Assembly: GCA_016710335.1 (NCBI GenBank)
Contig: JADJXQ010000005.1
Location: 62,001 to 126,000, forward strand
Source of the DNA: Rhodospirillales bacterium
Lineage (GTDB): Bacteria > Pseudomonadota > Alphaproteobacteria > Rhodospirillales > Defluviicoccaceae
DNA length: 64,000 bases
Direction: 5' to 3'
Position 1 is the first letter of the stretch; every line of letters starts with the position of its first letter. The notes below the pieces were generated by a model. The model was not told where the DNA came from. It did no database searches and saw only the letters and a program-made list of their open reading frames with translations. Below, piece after piece: positions 26,646 to 35,411 of the stretch. The position numbers and the translations under genes are program-made.

Positions 26646-26649
26646 CCGC

Positions 26650-26737
26650 GCACTCCCGCAAGCGGGAGAGGGCCCTCAACCCGACCCTCTCCCGCAAGCG
26701 GGACGGGAAGAAGTCCGCTCAAGCGGGGTGAGGGCGC
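26650..26737. repeat. Cluster of three short palindromic repeat units
   Basis: Between bcrD and gcdH there are three hairpins: CTCCCGC-aa-GCGGGAG (26653-26668), CCCGC-aa-GCGGG (26691-26702) and CCGCT-ca-AGCGG (26714-26725), with CCCTC/GAGGG blocks around them. They resemble the common intergenic palindromes of proteobacterial chromosomes. They may stabilise the end of the upstream message or dampen read-through into gcdH. Confidence 0.6.
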
Positions 26738-26786
26738 TACGGACAGATTGAATGACCCTGCCGGCTCAGAGAAAATCAGGAGAAAC

Positions 26787-27992
26787 ATGATGGCGCCGTT
26801 GGATGCGGGAACGTCCGCACCGGTCTTCCAGTGGGATGACGCGTTGTTCCTCGAAGACCAACTCAGTGAAGAGGAGCGTCTGGTTCGCGACACCGCCCGC
26901 GACTACGCCCAGGAGAAGCTGATGCCGCGGATCCTGATGGCCAATCGCCACGAGCGGTTCGACATCGAGATCATGGCGGAGATGGCCGAGATCGGCCTGC
27001 TCGGACCGACGATCCCGGAGGAGTACGGCGGCGCCGGCGTCAACCATGTCTGCTACGGACTGGCGGCGCGGGAGGTCGAGCGCGTGGACTCCGGCTACCG
27101 CTCGGCGATGAGCGTGCAGTCGTCGCTGGTCATGCATCCGATCCACGCCTACGGCAGCGAAGAGCAGCGGCGGAAGTACCTGCCCCGCCTCGCCCGCGCC
27201 GAGCTGATCGGCTGCTTCGGCCTCACCGAGCCGGACCATGGCTCCGACCCCGGCGGCATGCGCTCGCGTGCCGAACGCGCCGACGGCGGCTATGTGCTGA
27301 CCGGCAACAAGATGTGGATCACCAATTCGCCGATCGCCGACCTCTTCGTCGTGTGGGCCAAGCACGACGGCAAGATCCGCGGCTTCATCCTCGAGAAAGG
27401 CATGGAGGGGCTGTCGGCGCCCAAGATTGAAGGCAAGTTCTCGCTCCGCGCGTCCGCGACCGGCGAGATCGTTATGGATCGGGTGTTCGTTCCCGAGGCC
27501 AACATCCTGCCCAACGTCTCCGGCCTCGCGGGCCCGTTCGGCTGCCTCAACAAGGCGCGCTACGGCATTTCCTGGGGCGCGATCGGCGCGGCCGAGTTCT
27601 GTTGGCACGCGGCCCGCCAGTACACCCTCGACCGCCGCCAGTTCGGCCGCCCGCTCGCCGCCAACCAACTCGTCCAGAAGAAGCTCGCCGACATGCAGAC
27701 CGAGATCACCCTCGGCCTGCAGGCGTGCTTGCGGGCCGGGCGACTCCTGGACGAGGGCCGCTGTGCGCCGGAGGTCATCTCGCTGGTCAAGCGCAACTCC
27801 TGCGGAAAGTCGCTCGACATCGCACGCATGGCTCGCGACATGCACGGCGGCAACGGCATCGTCGACGAGTTCCACGTCATCCGCCACGTCATGAACCTGG
27901 AGACGGTCAACACCTACGAGGGCACCCACGACATCCACGCCCTCATCCTCGGCCGCGCCCAGACCGGCCTCCAGGCCTTTACCGGCGCCTGA
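26787..27992 (+). CDS. gcdH: Glutaryl-CoA dehydrogenase (decarboxylating)
   Basis: An FAD enzyme of the acyl-CoA dehydrogenase family that oxidises and decarboxylates glutaryl-CoA to crotonyl-CoA, the exit of the anaerobic benzoyl-CoA route. The roughly 401-residue protein carries the signature TYEGTHDIHALILGR near the C-terminus, where the glutamate is the catalytic base, and GCFGLTEPDHGSDPGGM and WITNSPIADLFVVWAK for flavin and substrate binding. Two tandem ATG codons follow AGGAGA; the second (26790) has the better spacing. Its electrons would go to ETF; etfBA is encoded at 49-50.6 kb. Confidence 0.94.
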   Translation: MMAPLDAGTSAPVFQWDDALFLEDQLSEEERLVRDTARDYAQEKLMPRILMANRHERFDIEIMAEMAEIGLLGPTIPEEYGGAGVNHVCYGLAAREVERVDSGYRSAMSVQSSLVMHPIHAYGSEEQRRKYLPRLARAELIGCFGLTEPDHGSDPGGMRSRAERADGGYVLTGNKMWITNSPIADLFVVWAKHDGKIRGFILEKGMEGLSAPKIEGKFSLRASATGEIVMDRVFVPEANILPNVSGLAGPFGCLNKARYGISWGAIGAAEFCWHAARQYTLDRRQFGRPLAANQLVQKKLADMQTEITLGLQACLRAGRLLDEGRCAPEVISLVKRNSCGKSLDIARMARDMHGGNGIVDEFHVIRHVMNLETVNTYEGTHDIHALILGRAQTGLQAFTGA

Positions 27993-28002
27993 CGGAACCA
28001 CG

Positions 28003-28023
28003 CGCCCTGTAGGGCGTTTCGTT
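28003..28023 (+). terminator. Possible terminator after gcdH
   Basis: CGCCC-TGTA-GGGCG forms a five-pair hairpin 10 bases after the gcdH stop and is followed by TTTCGTTC. The T-run is poor, so this may be a weak or Rho-assisted end. Confidence 0.35.
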
Positions 28024-28061
28024 CATGTCGCACGCCGTTCCAGTAGGATAGGAGCAAAACG

Positions 28062-28466
28062 ATGAAGCGCTGGCACGTGGTGACACCGGACGCCCAAGCC
28101 GCCAGACGCGTGTACGACGATCTCGTCGCCGCCGGGGTGCCGCAATCGCAGATTCATGTATTCGCCAAGGATCGCGCAGCGCTGGTCGCTGCTGGGCTGC
28201 CCGAGCCGACGGACATGGAGCAGTCCATGGTTACCGGCGAGGGAATCGGGTCCCTGTTCGCCGGCCTCATGGGAAACGCGCCCGCCGATGCCAAGGCGGC
28301 GGATTTCGGGCCTGACCTGGAGGCCGGCCGGGCTCTCATCGTGTTCGCCTTCGCGAAGAGCGAGGCAAACCAGATGGCCGACCTGATCCGGAGGCACCCG
28401 GACGCCCGCTCGCCCGAGGCCGGCGTCGGAAGCCCAACGACATCGGCGCCGGCGACGCCGTCATAG
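28062..28466 (+). CDS. Hypothetical protein resembling GSP17M-like stress proteins
   Basis: A 134-residue protein with an N-terminal segment MKRWHVVTPDAQAARRVYDD followed by QIHVFAKDRAALVAAGLPE. It resembles small bacterial proteins in which an alpha/beta half-domain (AR-V--L---GI---HIHV pattern) precedes a glycine-rich membrane segment. Here only a short glycine-containing stretch (GEGIGSLFAGLMG) remains, so no true membrane helix is likely. The C-terminus is proline/threonine-rich. AGGAG lies ahead of the ATG. It converges on and overlaps by six bases the TIR-DUF294 gene. Function unknown. Confidence 0.55.
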   Translation: MKRWHVVTPDAQAARRVYDDLVAAGVPQSQIHVFAKDRAALVAAGLPEPTDMEQSMVTGEGIGSLFAGLMGNAPADAKAADFGPDLEAGRALIVFAFAKSEANQMADLIRRHPDARSPEAGVGSPTTSAPATPS

Positions 28467-30014
28467 CTCTTCGCGCAGGAGTTCGCGGCGGACCCGGCGG
28501 CGCAGCCTGCGGACGGCCCGCAAAGCTTCGAGCAGGAGGATCCGTTCCCTTTCGGTGAGCGTGTCCGGGTAGAGATCGTAGTTGATCGGCTGACCGGCGC
28601 GGTACGCCGCGATCTCCTTGCGGAGCAGGATGTCGGCCAGCGTATGATAGGCGGCGGTCAGGTCGGCGCCTTCGGTGTCGCTCAGTCTGCCGTGTGCTTG
28701 GAGCGCGCCGATGCGGGCAAGCGTCGACGTCTCCGCCAACCCTTCGCGCAGCGCGAGGACCCGGATCGTCTCGACCAGCGGGATGATGCCGGCGTGTTTG
28801 GCGTTGACGCGGCGGAGACCTCGGCCGTCGTCCTTCTCGGGCGAGATGTTGCCGAAGAAGTCGAGCGCGACCTTGCTGACCGCAATCTGCCGGGTCATTT
28901 GTTGTAGCATCAGCGGGTCGTCGCGGTTCAACTGGACGATAATGCGCCGCAACTCCCGCCCCATGCCTTCGTCGCCCCACACGACGCGGAAGTCGAGGAG
29001 AATGTCGGCGAAGCGGAGCGCGACGAAGTTGCTTCTGGTGATCCACAGCGAGATCTGCTCCGCCCACTGGGGCAGGGTCTTTCGCCACAGCGGGTTCACG
29101 GCCATGCAGTAGCCGCTGCAGTACGGCAGGCCCGCATCGTCGAGGCGACGGCTGAGGCGTTCGGCCAGTTCCCGGAAATGGGTGTCGATGCGCCCGTGGT
29201 CTTCGTCCGGGTAGTCGCCGAGGATGAAGCCGTTGTCCTGGTCAGAGAACAGGTAGTTCTCGCCGCGCCCGCCTGAACCCATGACAATCACACTGAGCGG
29301 CACCGGCAGGTCGCCCCAGCCGGCTTCGGCCATCTGATCGCAGGCGCTGGAAATGATGCGGCTATAGATCTCGTTGTTGACGTCCGTCAGCACCCACTGC
29401 ACGTCCGGCGCCGGCCGCTCATCGCCCAGCATCTCCGCAGCCAGGAACACCTTGGCGAACTGGATCTCAGCCTGCGGGAGTGTTGCGTCGGAGGCTTCGA
29501 TATCATCAAACAGACGCAAGAGCCGGCGTCCTGCCTCGTAGCGGCGCAGCCGGTTGTGGAGGTCGCCGCCAACTTCGTTTGAGGCCGATGCGGGTGCATC
29601 GTCGGCGGCAACCGTCGGAGCCGGCCCCGTCTTCGCGGACCGCAACAGCGCGTTGCTGAGCTGCAGGAGGCCGGGGTAACTCAGCCGGCCGGCGGCGTCG
29701 GTCAACGGAATGGGGCGCACCATGGGAAACACGAACGGAGGCCGGGCGTCATCGAGGAGGCCGGAGATGAGGCGGATGCGGCGGGCGGCGCGACGGGCCT
29801 GGGTCGTCAACCACTCGCTGCGGACGGCGTCCTTGGACCACAGGACGATCAGCTGCGCCGCGTCAGGACTTTCCGGCTCCGTCGCCTCGTCCCCCGAACT
29901 TGCCGCGGCGGCGGCGGTCGGGTCGACCGACCAGCCGCGCTCACGGAGCGAGGCGATCAGCCGGCGCGCGATCGCAGCATCCTGTTCGGCGTAACAGACG
30001 ACGACATCCGCCAT
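28461..30014 (-). CDS. TIR-like domain fused to DUF294 nucleotidyltransferase
   Basis: A 517-residue two-module protein. Residues 1-95 look like a bacterial TIR-2 type domain: DVVVCYAEQDAAIARRL at the start, LIVLWSKDAVRSEWL near 55-69, with Gln72 where the catalytic NADase glutamate usually follows the tryptophan. After a variable linker (100-150) comes a DUF294-type module: a helical stretch, then the nucleotidyltransferase motif GSGGRGE (246-252) and SDQDNGFI (257-264) carrying the two metal-binding aspartates, and the DUF294 C-terminal helical domain (about 370-515). DUF294 proteins normally carry cyclic-nucleotide and CBS sensory domains instead. The start at MADVVV is the domain boundary; two upstream in-frame starts exist. 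Substrate unknown. Confidence 0.7.
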   Translation of the reverse strand: MADVVVCYAEQDAAIARRLIASLRERGWSVDPTAAAAASSGDEATEPESPDAAQLIVLWSKDAVRSEWLTTQARRAARRIRLISGLLDDARPPFVFPMVRPIPLTDAAGRLSYPGLLQLSNALLRSAKTGPAPTVAADDAPASASNEVGGDLHNRLRRYEAGRRLLRLFDDIEASDATLPQAEIQFAKVFLAAEMLGDERPAPDVQWVLTDVNNEIYSRIISSACDQMAEAGWGDLPVPLSVIVMGSGGRGENYLFSDQDNGFILGDYPDEDHGRIDTHFRELAERLSRRLDDAGLPYCSGYCMAVNPLWRKTLPQWAEQISLWITRSNFVALRFADILLDFRVVWGDEGMGRELRRIIVQLNRDDPLMLQQMTRQIAVSKVALDFFGNISPEKDDGRGLRRVNAKHAGIIPLVETIRVLALREGLAETSTLARIGALQAHGRLSDTEGADLTAAYHTLADILLRKEIAAYRAGQPINYDLYPDTLTERERILLLEALRAVRRLRRRVRRELLREEL

Positions 30015-30161
30015 TTGAGCCGTGTGGCGCATTCCGGCGCCCGCTGGCAAGGACAAAACGACCGCTGCGGGTGTTTCCGATGCTGTCCGTCATCACGAAG
30101 AGCGGCAGCGACAAGGTATCCGAAAATTGGCGCACGAATGACTTCCGAGAGCCTGCCGAAC

Positions 30162-32354
30162 TCAAGGAACCTTGCGAAGCTGCAGGTACTGGCTCTCGTT
30201 GGCGAAGTTGAAGCCGACAAAGATGCCGTTGGCGTAGATGTCGGCGGCGCTGCGGGGCGTCGGCCACAGTGGCGCGTCGGGATCGTCGGCGAGCAGGTTG
30301 AAAGCCTGGTAGCGGACGCCGGAGCCTGCGTCCAGCGGAACCGCACCGGGAATTGCGAAGGTTTCGGGCGGGATCACTGCGTCGCGGAGATTGACGAACA
30401 CCAGGACCACCTGGTCATCGACCCACCGCGCCGTCGAGAAGATGGCTTCGTTGAACCCGCCGCCTGCCTGTCGGGTGAGGAACCAGCGGTTGGTCGAGCG
30501 GAGCGCCGGGCTCGCATCCCGGGCCGCGTTGATGCGCCGGTACATCGTGAACGCGGCCGGATTGGCGTTGTCCCAGAAGCTCTTGATGTCTTGCCAGGAG
30601 TTTTGGAAGTCGACCTTGTAGGGAACGCCGAGCGGCTGGCCCATGTAGACCATGGGGACACCGTAGCTCGCCGCCGCGACGGCATAGCGGGCCGCCATCA
30701 ACCACACGTTGCCGTTGCCGTCTTCGTCATGGCTGGTGCCGTTGTGGAGCACCGCGGCGTTGTAGCCGTAGAGCCCGGTCTCACCCTCAAGGCTTCCCTG
30801 AAGCTGCCCCATGGTGACGTCGTTGTTGCGGTAGAGATAGTGGTCGACGGTGGTGACGATGTCGAAGTGACGGTTTGCCCGGTAGCGGACTTGATCGGGA
30901 TCGAGTACCTCGGCGAGGAACACGAAGTCCCATTTTTTCTGGCGGGTCTTGTTAATGATGTATTCCCAGGCGCGCGGCGGTAATCCCTGCGCGAAATCTG
31001 CGCGGATGCCGTCCAGCTTGTTGTCGGTGCGCTCCAGCCAGTACGGCAGGACATTCGCAAAGTAGTCCCAAACGGCTTTGACCTCGCTATCGTGGCCGCC
31101 GACCGGGTCGAGATCGGTGTAGTAGAGATCGCGTTCGTCGAGAGCGCCGCCCTGGGAGGTGTCGCCGAAGCCGGGCTTCGGGCCGAGCGACGAATAGTTG
31201 CCGAAATACCAATCCAGCCCTGCGTCATACCACTGATGTTCGCCGAGCCTGTCCTTCGGGGCGAACACCGCCCACTGGAACAAGTCGTGCGCGTGGTCGC
31301 GGTAGTCGGCGTTGTTGGTCGCCCACGCGGGCCGGCGGAGGCGGATCTCGGTGTTGACGTCCGCCGGCGGCACCAGCCCGAGATCGACCGCGCCCTGACC
31401 GAAAACGGTGTCGCGACCGGAGTGATTGAAGGCGACGTCGATGAACACATCGAGCCCGAGGGTCTCGGCGCGGTCGACCAGGTATTCGAACTCGTTCAAA
31501 GCCGCCGCCTCGTCGCCGGTGTCGTCGAAGAGGCCGTTCACCGCATAATAATTCCTGGTCGAGTACGGGCTTCCCGGGGCGTTGTTGGCGACGTCGTGGC
31601 CGACGCCGGGGTCGTAGCGGAGGTTGGTGATCGGGAACACCGGCATCAGCCACACCCCGTGGAAACCGAGGGTGTTGCGGATGTGGGCGAGGTTGAATGG
31701 GTCGTGCCCGTCGGCGTCGTGGTCGGTGAAGTCCTCGAGGGTGCTGCGCTGGCCTGACCCGCCGCCGGGGAACGCTTCGACGACCAGGGTATTGACCTCG
31801 TAAAGCGTGAGGCCCAGCACCTTCTTCGGCGACACCACCACGGCGCAGTCGCGCTGCTTGGCGCCGTCGAGGTCGAAGTCGTTGAGCCACAGCCAGGGGC
31901 CGCCGCCGTCGCGGAAGCGGGCTGTGATGCGATAGGCTCCGGTCCGCATCACGTCGAGGTTGGCGCGATAAAGGTGGTTGTTGCCGCTCGGCCCGGCATA
32001 GGCCATCGGCACCGTCATCCAGTAGCTGTCGCTCAAGCCCGCGGCGCCGGGGGTCTCGAACGGCTTGGCGAACTGACGGCGATTGAGGTTGGTGAACAGT
32101 TGCACTTCGAGGCCGGCCGGCGGCTGGCCGTCGTTGTAAACCTCCACCGTCACCTGAACCGGGATGGAGTCGCCGGCGTCTTCGTCCACGAAATACTTGA
32201 CGGTGCCGTAATTGCCGGCGCGTCCGCCCGGCCAAACCGCCGCGTCCCGCACAACGAGATTGCCCATCCACGGCGCCGCCACCGCCGTGCTGTACGGAAA
32301 TTCAAACGCGAAGAGCAGCGCGCCAAGTACGACCGCATACAGAAACCGCCCCAT
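30162..32354 (-). CDS. Secreted GH13 alpha-amylase-family glycosidase
   Basis: A 730-residue enzyme with an N-terminal signal peptide (hydrophobic residues about 4-26, likely cleavage after AVAA). An N-terminal beta-rich domain (30-175) precedes the GH13 barrel. The conserved regions are visible: DVFIDVAFNH (302-311), the nucleophile Asp453 in LDGIRADFA, the acid/base Glu482 in FLAEVLD, and the transition-state aspartate Asp543 in HNGTSHDED. A beta-sandwich C-terminal region follows. All three catalytic acids are present, so it should be active on an alpha-glucan outside the cytoplasm; specificity cannot be read from this. GGGGAGG precedes the ATG. It lies between pckG and the TIR-DUF294 gene, all leftward. 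Confidence 0.85.
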   Translation of the reverse strand: MGRFLYAVVLGALLFAFEFPYSTAVAAPWMGNLVVRDAAVWPGGRAGNYGTVKYFVDEDAGDSIPVQVTVEVYNDGQPPAGLEVQLFTNLNRRQFAKPFETPGAAGLSDSYWMTVPMAYAGPSGNNHLYRANLDVMRTGAYRITARFRDGGGPWLWLNDFDLDGAKQRDCAVVVSPKKVLGLTLYEVNTLVVEAFPGGGSGQRSTLEDFTDHDADGHDPFNLAHIRNTLGFHGVWLMPVFPITNLRYDPGVGHDVANNAPGSPYSTRNYYAVNGLFDDTGDEAAALNEFEYLVDRAETLGLDVFIDVAFNHSGRDTVFGQGAVDLGLVPPADVNTEIRLRRPAWATNNADYRDHAHDLFQWAVFAPKDRLGEHQWYDAGLDWYFGNYSSLGPKPGFGDTSQGGALDERDLYYTDLDPVGGHDSEVKAVWDYFANVLPYWLERTDNKLDGIRADFAQGLPPRAWEYIINKTRQKKWDFVFLAEVLDPDQVRYRANRHFDIVTTVDHYLYRNNDVTMGQLQGSLEGETGLYGYNAAVLHNGTSHDEDGNGNVWLMAARYAVAAASYGVPMVYMGQPLGVPYKVDFQNSWQDIKSFWDNANPAAFTMYRRINAARDASPALRSTNRWFLTRQAGGGFNEAIFSTARWVDDQVVLVFVNLRDAVIPPETFAIPGAVPLDAGSGVRYQAFNLLADDPDAPLWPTPRSAADIYANGIFVGFNFANESQYLQLRKVP

Positions 32355-32547
32355 GGTCGCCTCCCCTGCGGGCAGCAGGCTTCTTCTGAACGCCTACCAA
32401 AGTTGCTGGCCGCGACCCTTTCCCCTATTCTACATGAAACGGCACAAGCGGGGAAGTACGCCACATAGGAAGCAGTTGCAACATGTGATAGTGGTGCCTG
32501 CTGAAACAACGCACCTTGACTCTGGCGCTGGGACTCTTGTCCTCGCG

Positions 32548-32575
32548 AAAAAAAAGCCGGCCCGAAGGCCGGCTT
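32548..32575 (-). terminator. Intrinsic terminator of pckG
   Basis: On the minus strand, 30 bases after the pckG stop, AAGCCGGCC pairs perfectly with GGCCGGCTT around a TTCG tetraloop and is followed by eight T residues. It cleanly separates pckG from the GH13 gene downstream. Confidence 0.93.
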
Positions 32576-32605
32576 CCGTGTCAGTTGGCTGTTGCGGCGC
32601 CGGTG

Positions 32606-34435
32606 TCAGGCGGCGGCGCTCCAGACTTCCGGCGCCTTCTTGGCGCGTTCGGCGAGGTCCTGGCGCTCCTGCTCCAACTCGGGCGGCAGGAAGTCGAACT
32701 GGGCGAAGTAGTCCTTGAGGGCTTCCGCCTCCGCGACCGCGCCTTCACGCTCGATATCCGTGATGCCGCGATATTTCTCGCGCGAGAAGTCGATCCCGGC
32801 CCAGGTGATGTCCTCGTACCGCGGCATCATCCCGAACGGACTGTCGACGGCGTCGGCCTTGCCGTTCACCCGGTCGATGCACCACTTGAGGACACGCATG
32901 TTCTGGCCGAAGCCGGGCCAAGCGAACTTGCCGTTCTCGTCCTTGCGGAACCAGTTGACCCGGAAGATCTTGGGGAGTTGGAGGTTCGACTTTTTCCCCA
33001 TGTTGATCCAGTGGGTCCAGTACTTGGACATGTCGTAGCCGATGAACGGCAGCATCGCCATCGGGTCGCGGCGGATGGCGGCCTGGCCGATGGCGGCCGC
33101 GGTCGCTTCCGAGCCCATGGATGCGGCCATGAACACGCCGTGGTTCCAATCCCGTGCCTCGTAGACCAGTGGGAAGGTCTTGGAGAGGCGGCCGCCGAAC
33201 AGGAAGGCCTTGATTGGCACGCCGGCGGGATCTTCCCAGGCGGGATCGATGGTCGGGCACTGACTGGCCGGCGCCGTGAAGCGCGCGTTCGGATGCGCAC
33301 CGGGGGTGCCCGACTCCGGCGTCCACTCGTTGCCCTTCCAGTCGATGCCATGCTTGGGCGGAGGCCCGTCCATGCCCTCCCACCAGATGTCGCCGTCGTC
33401 GGTGAGCAAGCAGTTGGTGTATATGCAGTTGCCCGGCTTCAGCGTTTCCATGGCCATCGGGTTGGAATTGTACGAGGTGCCCGGGGCGACGCCGAAGAAC
33501 CCGTACTCGGGGTTGATTGCGCGAAGCTCGCCGTTTGGCCCCGGCTTGATCCAGGCGATGTCGTCGCCGACGGTGTAGGCCTTCCAGCCTTCGAAGCCCT
33601 CCGGCGGCATGATCATGGCGAGATTGGTCTTGCCGCAGGCGCTCGGGAATGCGGCGCCGAGGTAGGTCTTCTCGCCCTCCGGCGACTCCAGGCCGAGGAT
33701 CAGCATGTGCTCGGCGAGCCAGCCCTCGTCGCGGGCCATGGCCGAGGCGATGCGCAGCGCCAGGCACTTCTTGCCGAGCAGCGCGTTGCCGCCGTAACCG
33801 GAGCCGTAGGACATGATCTCGCGGGTCTCGGGGAAGTGAACGATGTACTTGCGGCTGATGTCGCCCTCGCACGGCCAAGGCACGTCCTTCTGGCCGGGCT
33901 CCAACGGCGCGCCGACCGAATGCACGCACGGGATGTAGAACCCGTCATCGCCGATGGCATCCAATGCCTTCTGGCCCATGCGCGTCATGATGCGCTGATT
34001 GACGACCACGTATGCGGAGTCCGTCAGTTGCACCGCCGGATAGGCAATCGGCGAGCCGATCGGGCCCATGCTGAACGGGATCACATACATGGTGCGGCCC
34101 CGCATGCACCCGTCATACTGCTCGTAGAGCGTCTTCCGCATCTCGTCCGGGTCCATCCAGTTGTTGGTTGGACCGGCGTCTTCCTTGTTCTTGGAGCAGA
34201 TGTAGGTGCGTTCTTCGACCCGCGCGACGTCGCTGGGATGGGAGCGGGCAAGATAGCTGTTCGGGCGCTTTTCCGGGTTCAGGCGAATGAAAGTGCCGCC
34301 TTGCACCATCTCTTCGCTCAGACGATCGGCTTCCTCTTGGGAGCCGTCGCACCAATGAACGCGATCCGGTTTGCATCGCTGCGCCCATTCGTCGACCCAG
34401 GCGATCAGCTTGGCGTTGTTGGTAGGAGCTGTCAT
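32606..34435 (-). CDS. pckG: Phosphoenolpyruvate carboxykinase (GTP)
   Basis: Converts oxaloacetate and GTP to phosphoenolpyruvate, CO2 and GDP in gluconeogenesis. The 609-residue protein is the GTP-type enzyme, recognisable by the P-loop region AAFPSACGKTNLAM (kinase-1a, with the hyper-reactive cysteine), GDDIAWIKPG and the PEP/oxaloacetate-binding arginines in YGSGYGGNALLGKKC. Many Alphaproteobacteria use the ATP type instead. I start at MTAPTNN; the frame is open for 20 codons further without a better ribosome-binding site. It is monocistronic, with a strong terminator behind it. Confidence 0.96.
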   Translation of the reverse strand: MTAPTNNAKLIAWVDEWAQRCKPDRVHWCDGSQEEADRLSEEMVQGGTFIRLNPEKRPNSYLARSHPSDVARVEERTYICSKNKEDAGPTNNWMDPDEMRKTLYEQYDGCMRGRTMYVIPFSMGPIGSPIAYPAVQLTDSAYVVVNQRIMTRMGQKALDAIGDDGFYIPCVHSVGAPLEPGQKDVPWPCEGDISRKYIVHFPETREIMSYGSGYGGNALLGKKCLALRIASAMARDEGWLAEHMLILGLESPEGEKTYLGAAFPSACGKTNLAMIMPPEGFEGWKAYTVGDDIAWIKPGPNGELRAINPEYGFFGVAPGTSYNSNPMAMETLKPGNCIYTNCLLTDDGDIWWEGMDGPPPKHGIDWKGNEWTPESGTPGAHPNARFTAPASQCPTIDPAWEDPAGVPIKAFLFGGRLSKTFPLVYEARDWNHGVFMAASMGSEATAAAIGQAAIRRDPMAMLPFIGYDMSKYWTHWINMGKKSNLQLPKIFRVNWFRKDENGKFAWPGFGQNMRVLKWCIDRVNGKADAVDSPFGMMPRYEDITWAGIDFSREKYRGITDIEREGAVAEAEALKDYFAQFDFLPPELEQERQDLAERAKKAPEVWSAAA

Positions 34436-34679
34436 GTTGTTCCCTCGCAAGATCGTTGTCCGATGGGTCCGCTCCATGGTCCTCTTGGAAGGCATGCAAT
34501 GGCGGCTGATACCACGCCAGATTCTTGAGCGGTCCCGCTTTCTGGAATTCGTCCAGTGTAGGGAGTTCGTTGCAGTGCATCAAGCGAATCCGGCGACCAC
34601 CGACCGTACGCGCCGCGCCTAACGCTCTGCGCGCGTTTCGGGTATTCTCCTCCAACCGGTCGTTAATATCGGCGAGACT

Positions 34680-35411
34680 CTACCTGACCAAGCGGCCCCG
34701 CGCTGCTGCCGCAAGCTCCATTAGCGCAGCCCGCAACGAAGACGCATCGGCGACCGGCTTCTCGAAATCTAGGCGGGCATGATGGTGCCCGGCCATCAGG
34801 TCGCAGCCTTCCGGATCGATCGCCGCCAAACGCCAGTCGTCGCCGCTGCGCCCGAGGAGCCGGCTGGCATAGAGCCGGACGACGTCAACGTGATCGGCGT
34901 TCATATGGTCGATGGCGGATGCCTCGCAGGCGGCGATGCCAGCCGAGGCGGCGGCGTCCAGCAGCACATCCCGTCCCTCGATCCACTGCGCCCGCGCGAA
35001 GCCGCCGACGAAGTGGGCGCGCTCCACAGCCATCGCATACAGGCGGAAGTCGGCGAACCCGGCGTAGAGCTCCGCCGTCGGATGGCGTGCGAGAAATCGC
35101 CGGCGGAGGCGCGGATCGTCATCCCTGCCGATGCGGCCGAGCACGGTGATCCGCGGGCCGGTCTGCGGGTTGGCGCGGCCCGAAGCGTTCTCGAACAGCA
35201 GAGACGCCCGGGCGTCCGCCTGCAGGTTCCGGGTATGATCGGCGAGGTCGGAGAGCAGCAGGATCGGGCGCGCGTCCACGTCCGTGGCGACCGTCACCAG
35301 CGATACGTAGGGGTGGGCGTCGGCGCCGGTCATCAATGTGGCCAGCGCGGCGGAGCGCGCGCGGCGCATGACCGTGCGCGCCTCGGCCTCAGGCGCAGCC
35401 GCTGCAGTCAT
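34680..35411 (-). CDS. HugZ-family heme/FMN-binding split-barrel protein
   Basis: The 243-residue protein has an N-terminal pyridoxamine-phosphate-oxidase-like split barrel (about 10-150: SAALATLMTGADAHPYVSLV, RARASLLF-type strand) and a C-terminal DUF2470/HugZ-type helical domain (about 165-243) with the motif IDHMNADHVD, whose histidines are heme-related in HugZ proteins. Relatives degrade heme or bind flavin. It overlaps the CBS protein gene by four bases, making it the last gene of the DUF1538-DUF1538-PII-CBS-HugZ operon. Whether it acts on heme or as a redox sensor here is open. Confidence 0.78.
   Translation of the reverse strand: MTAAAAPEAEARTVMRRARSAALATLMTGADAHPYVSLVTVATDVDARPILLLSDLADHTRNLQADARASLLFENASGRANPQTGPRITVLGRIGRDDDPRLRRRFLARHPTAELYAGFADFRLYAMAVERAHFVGGFARAQWIEGRDVLLDAAASAGIAACEASAIDHMNADHVDVVRLYASRLLGRSGDDWRLAAIDPEGCDLMAGHHHARLDFEKPVADASSLRAALMELAAAARGRLVR

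Noticed and set aside
32516..34528. 670-codon open frame on the plus strand
   Set aside because: It is antisense to pckG; the composition is shadow-like and no motif is present.
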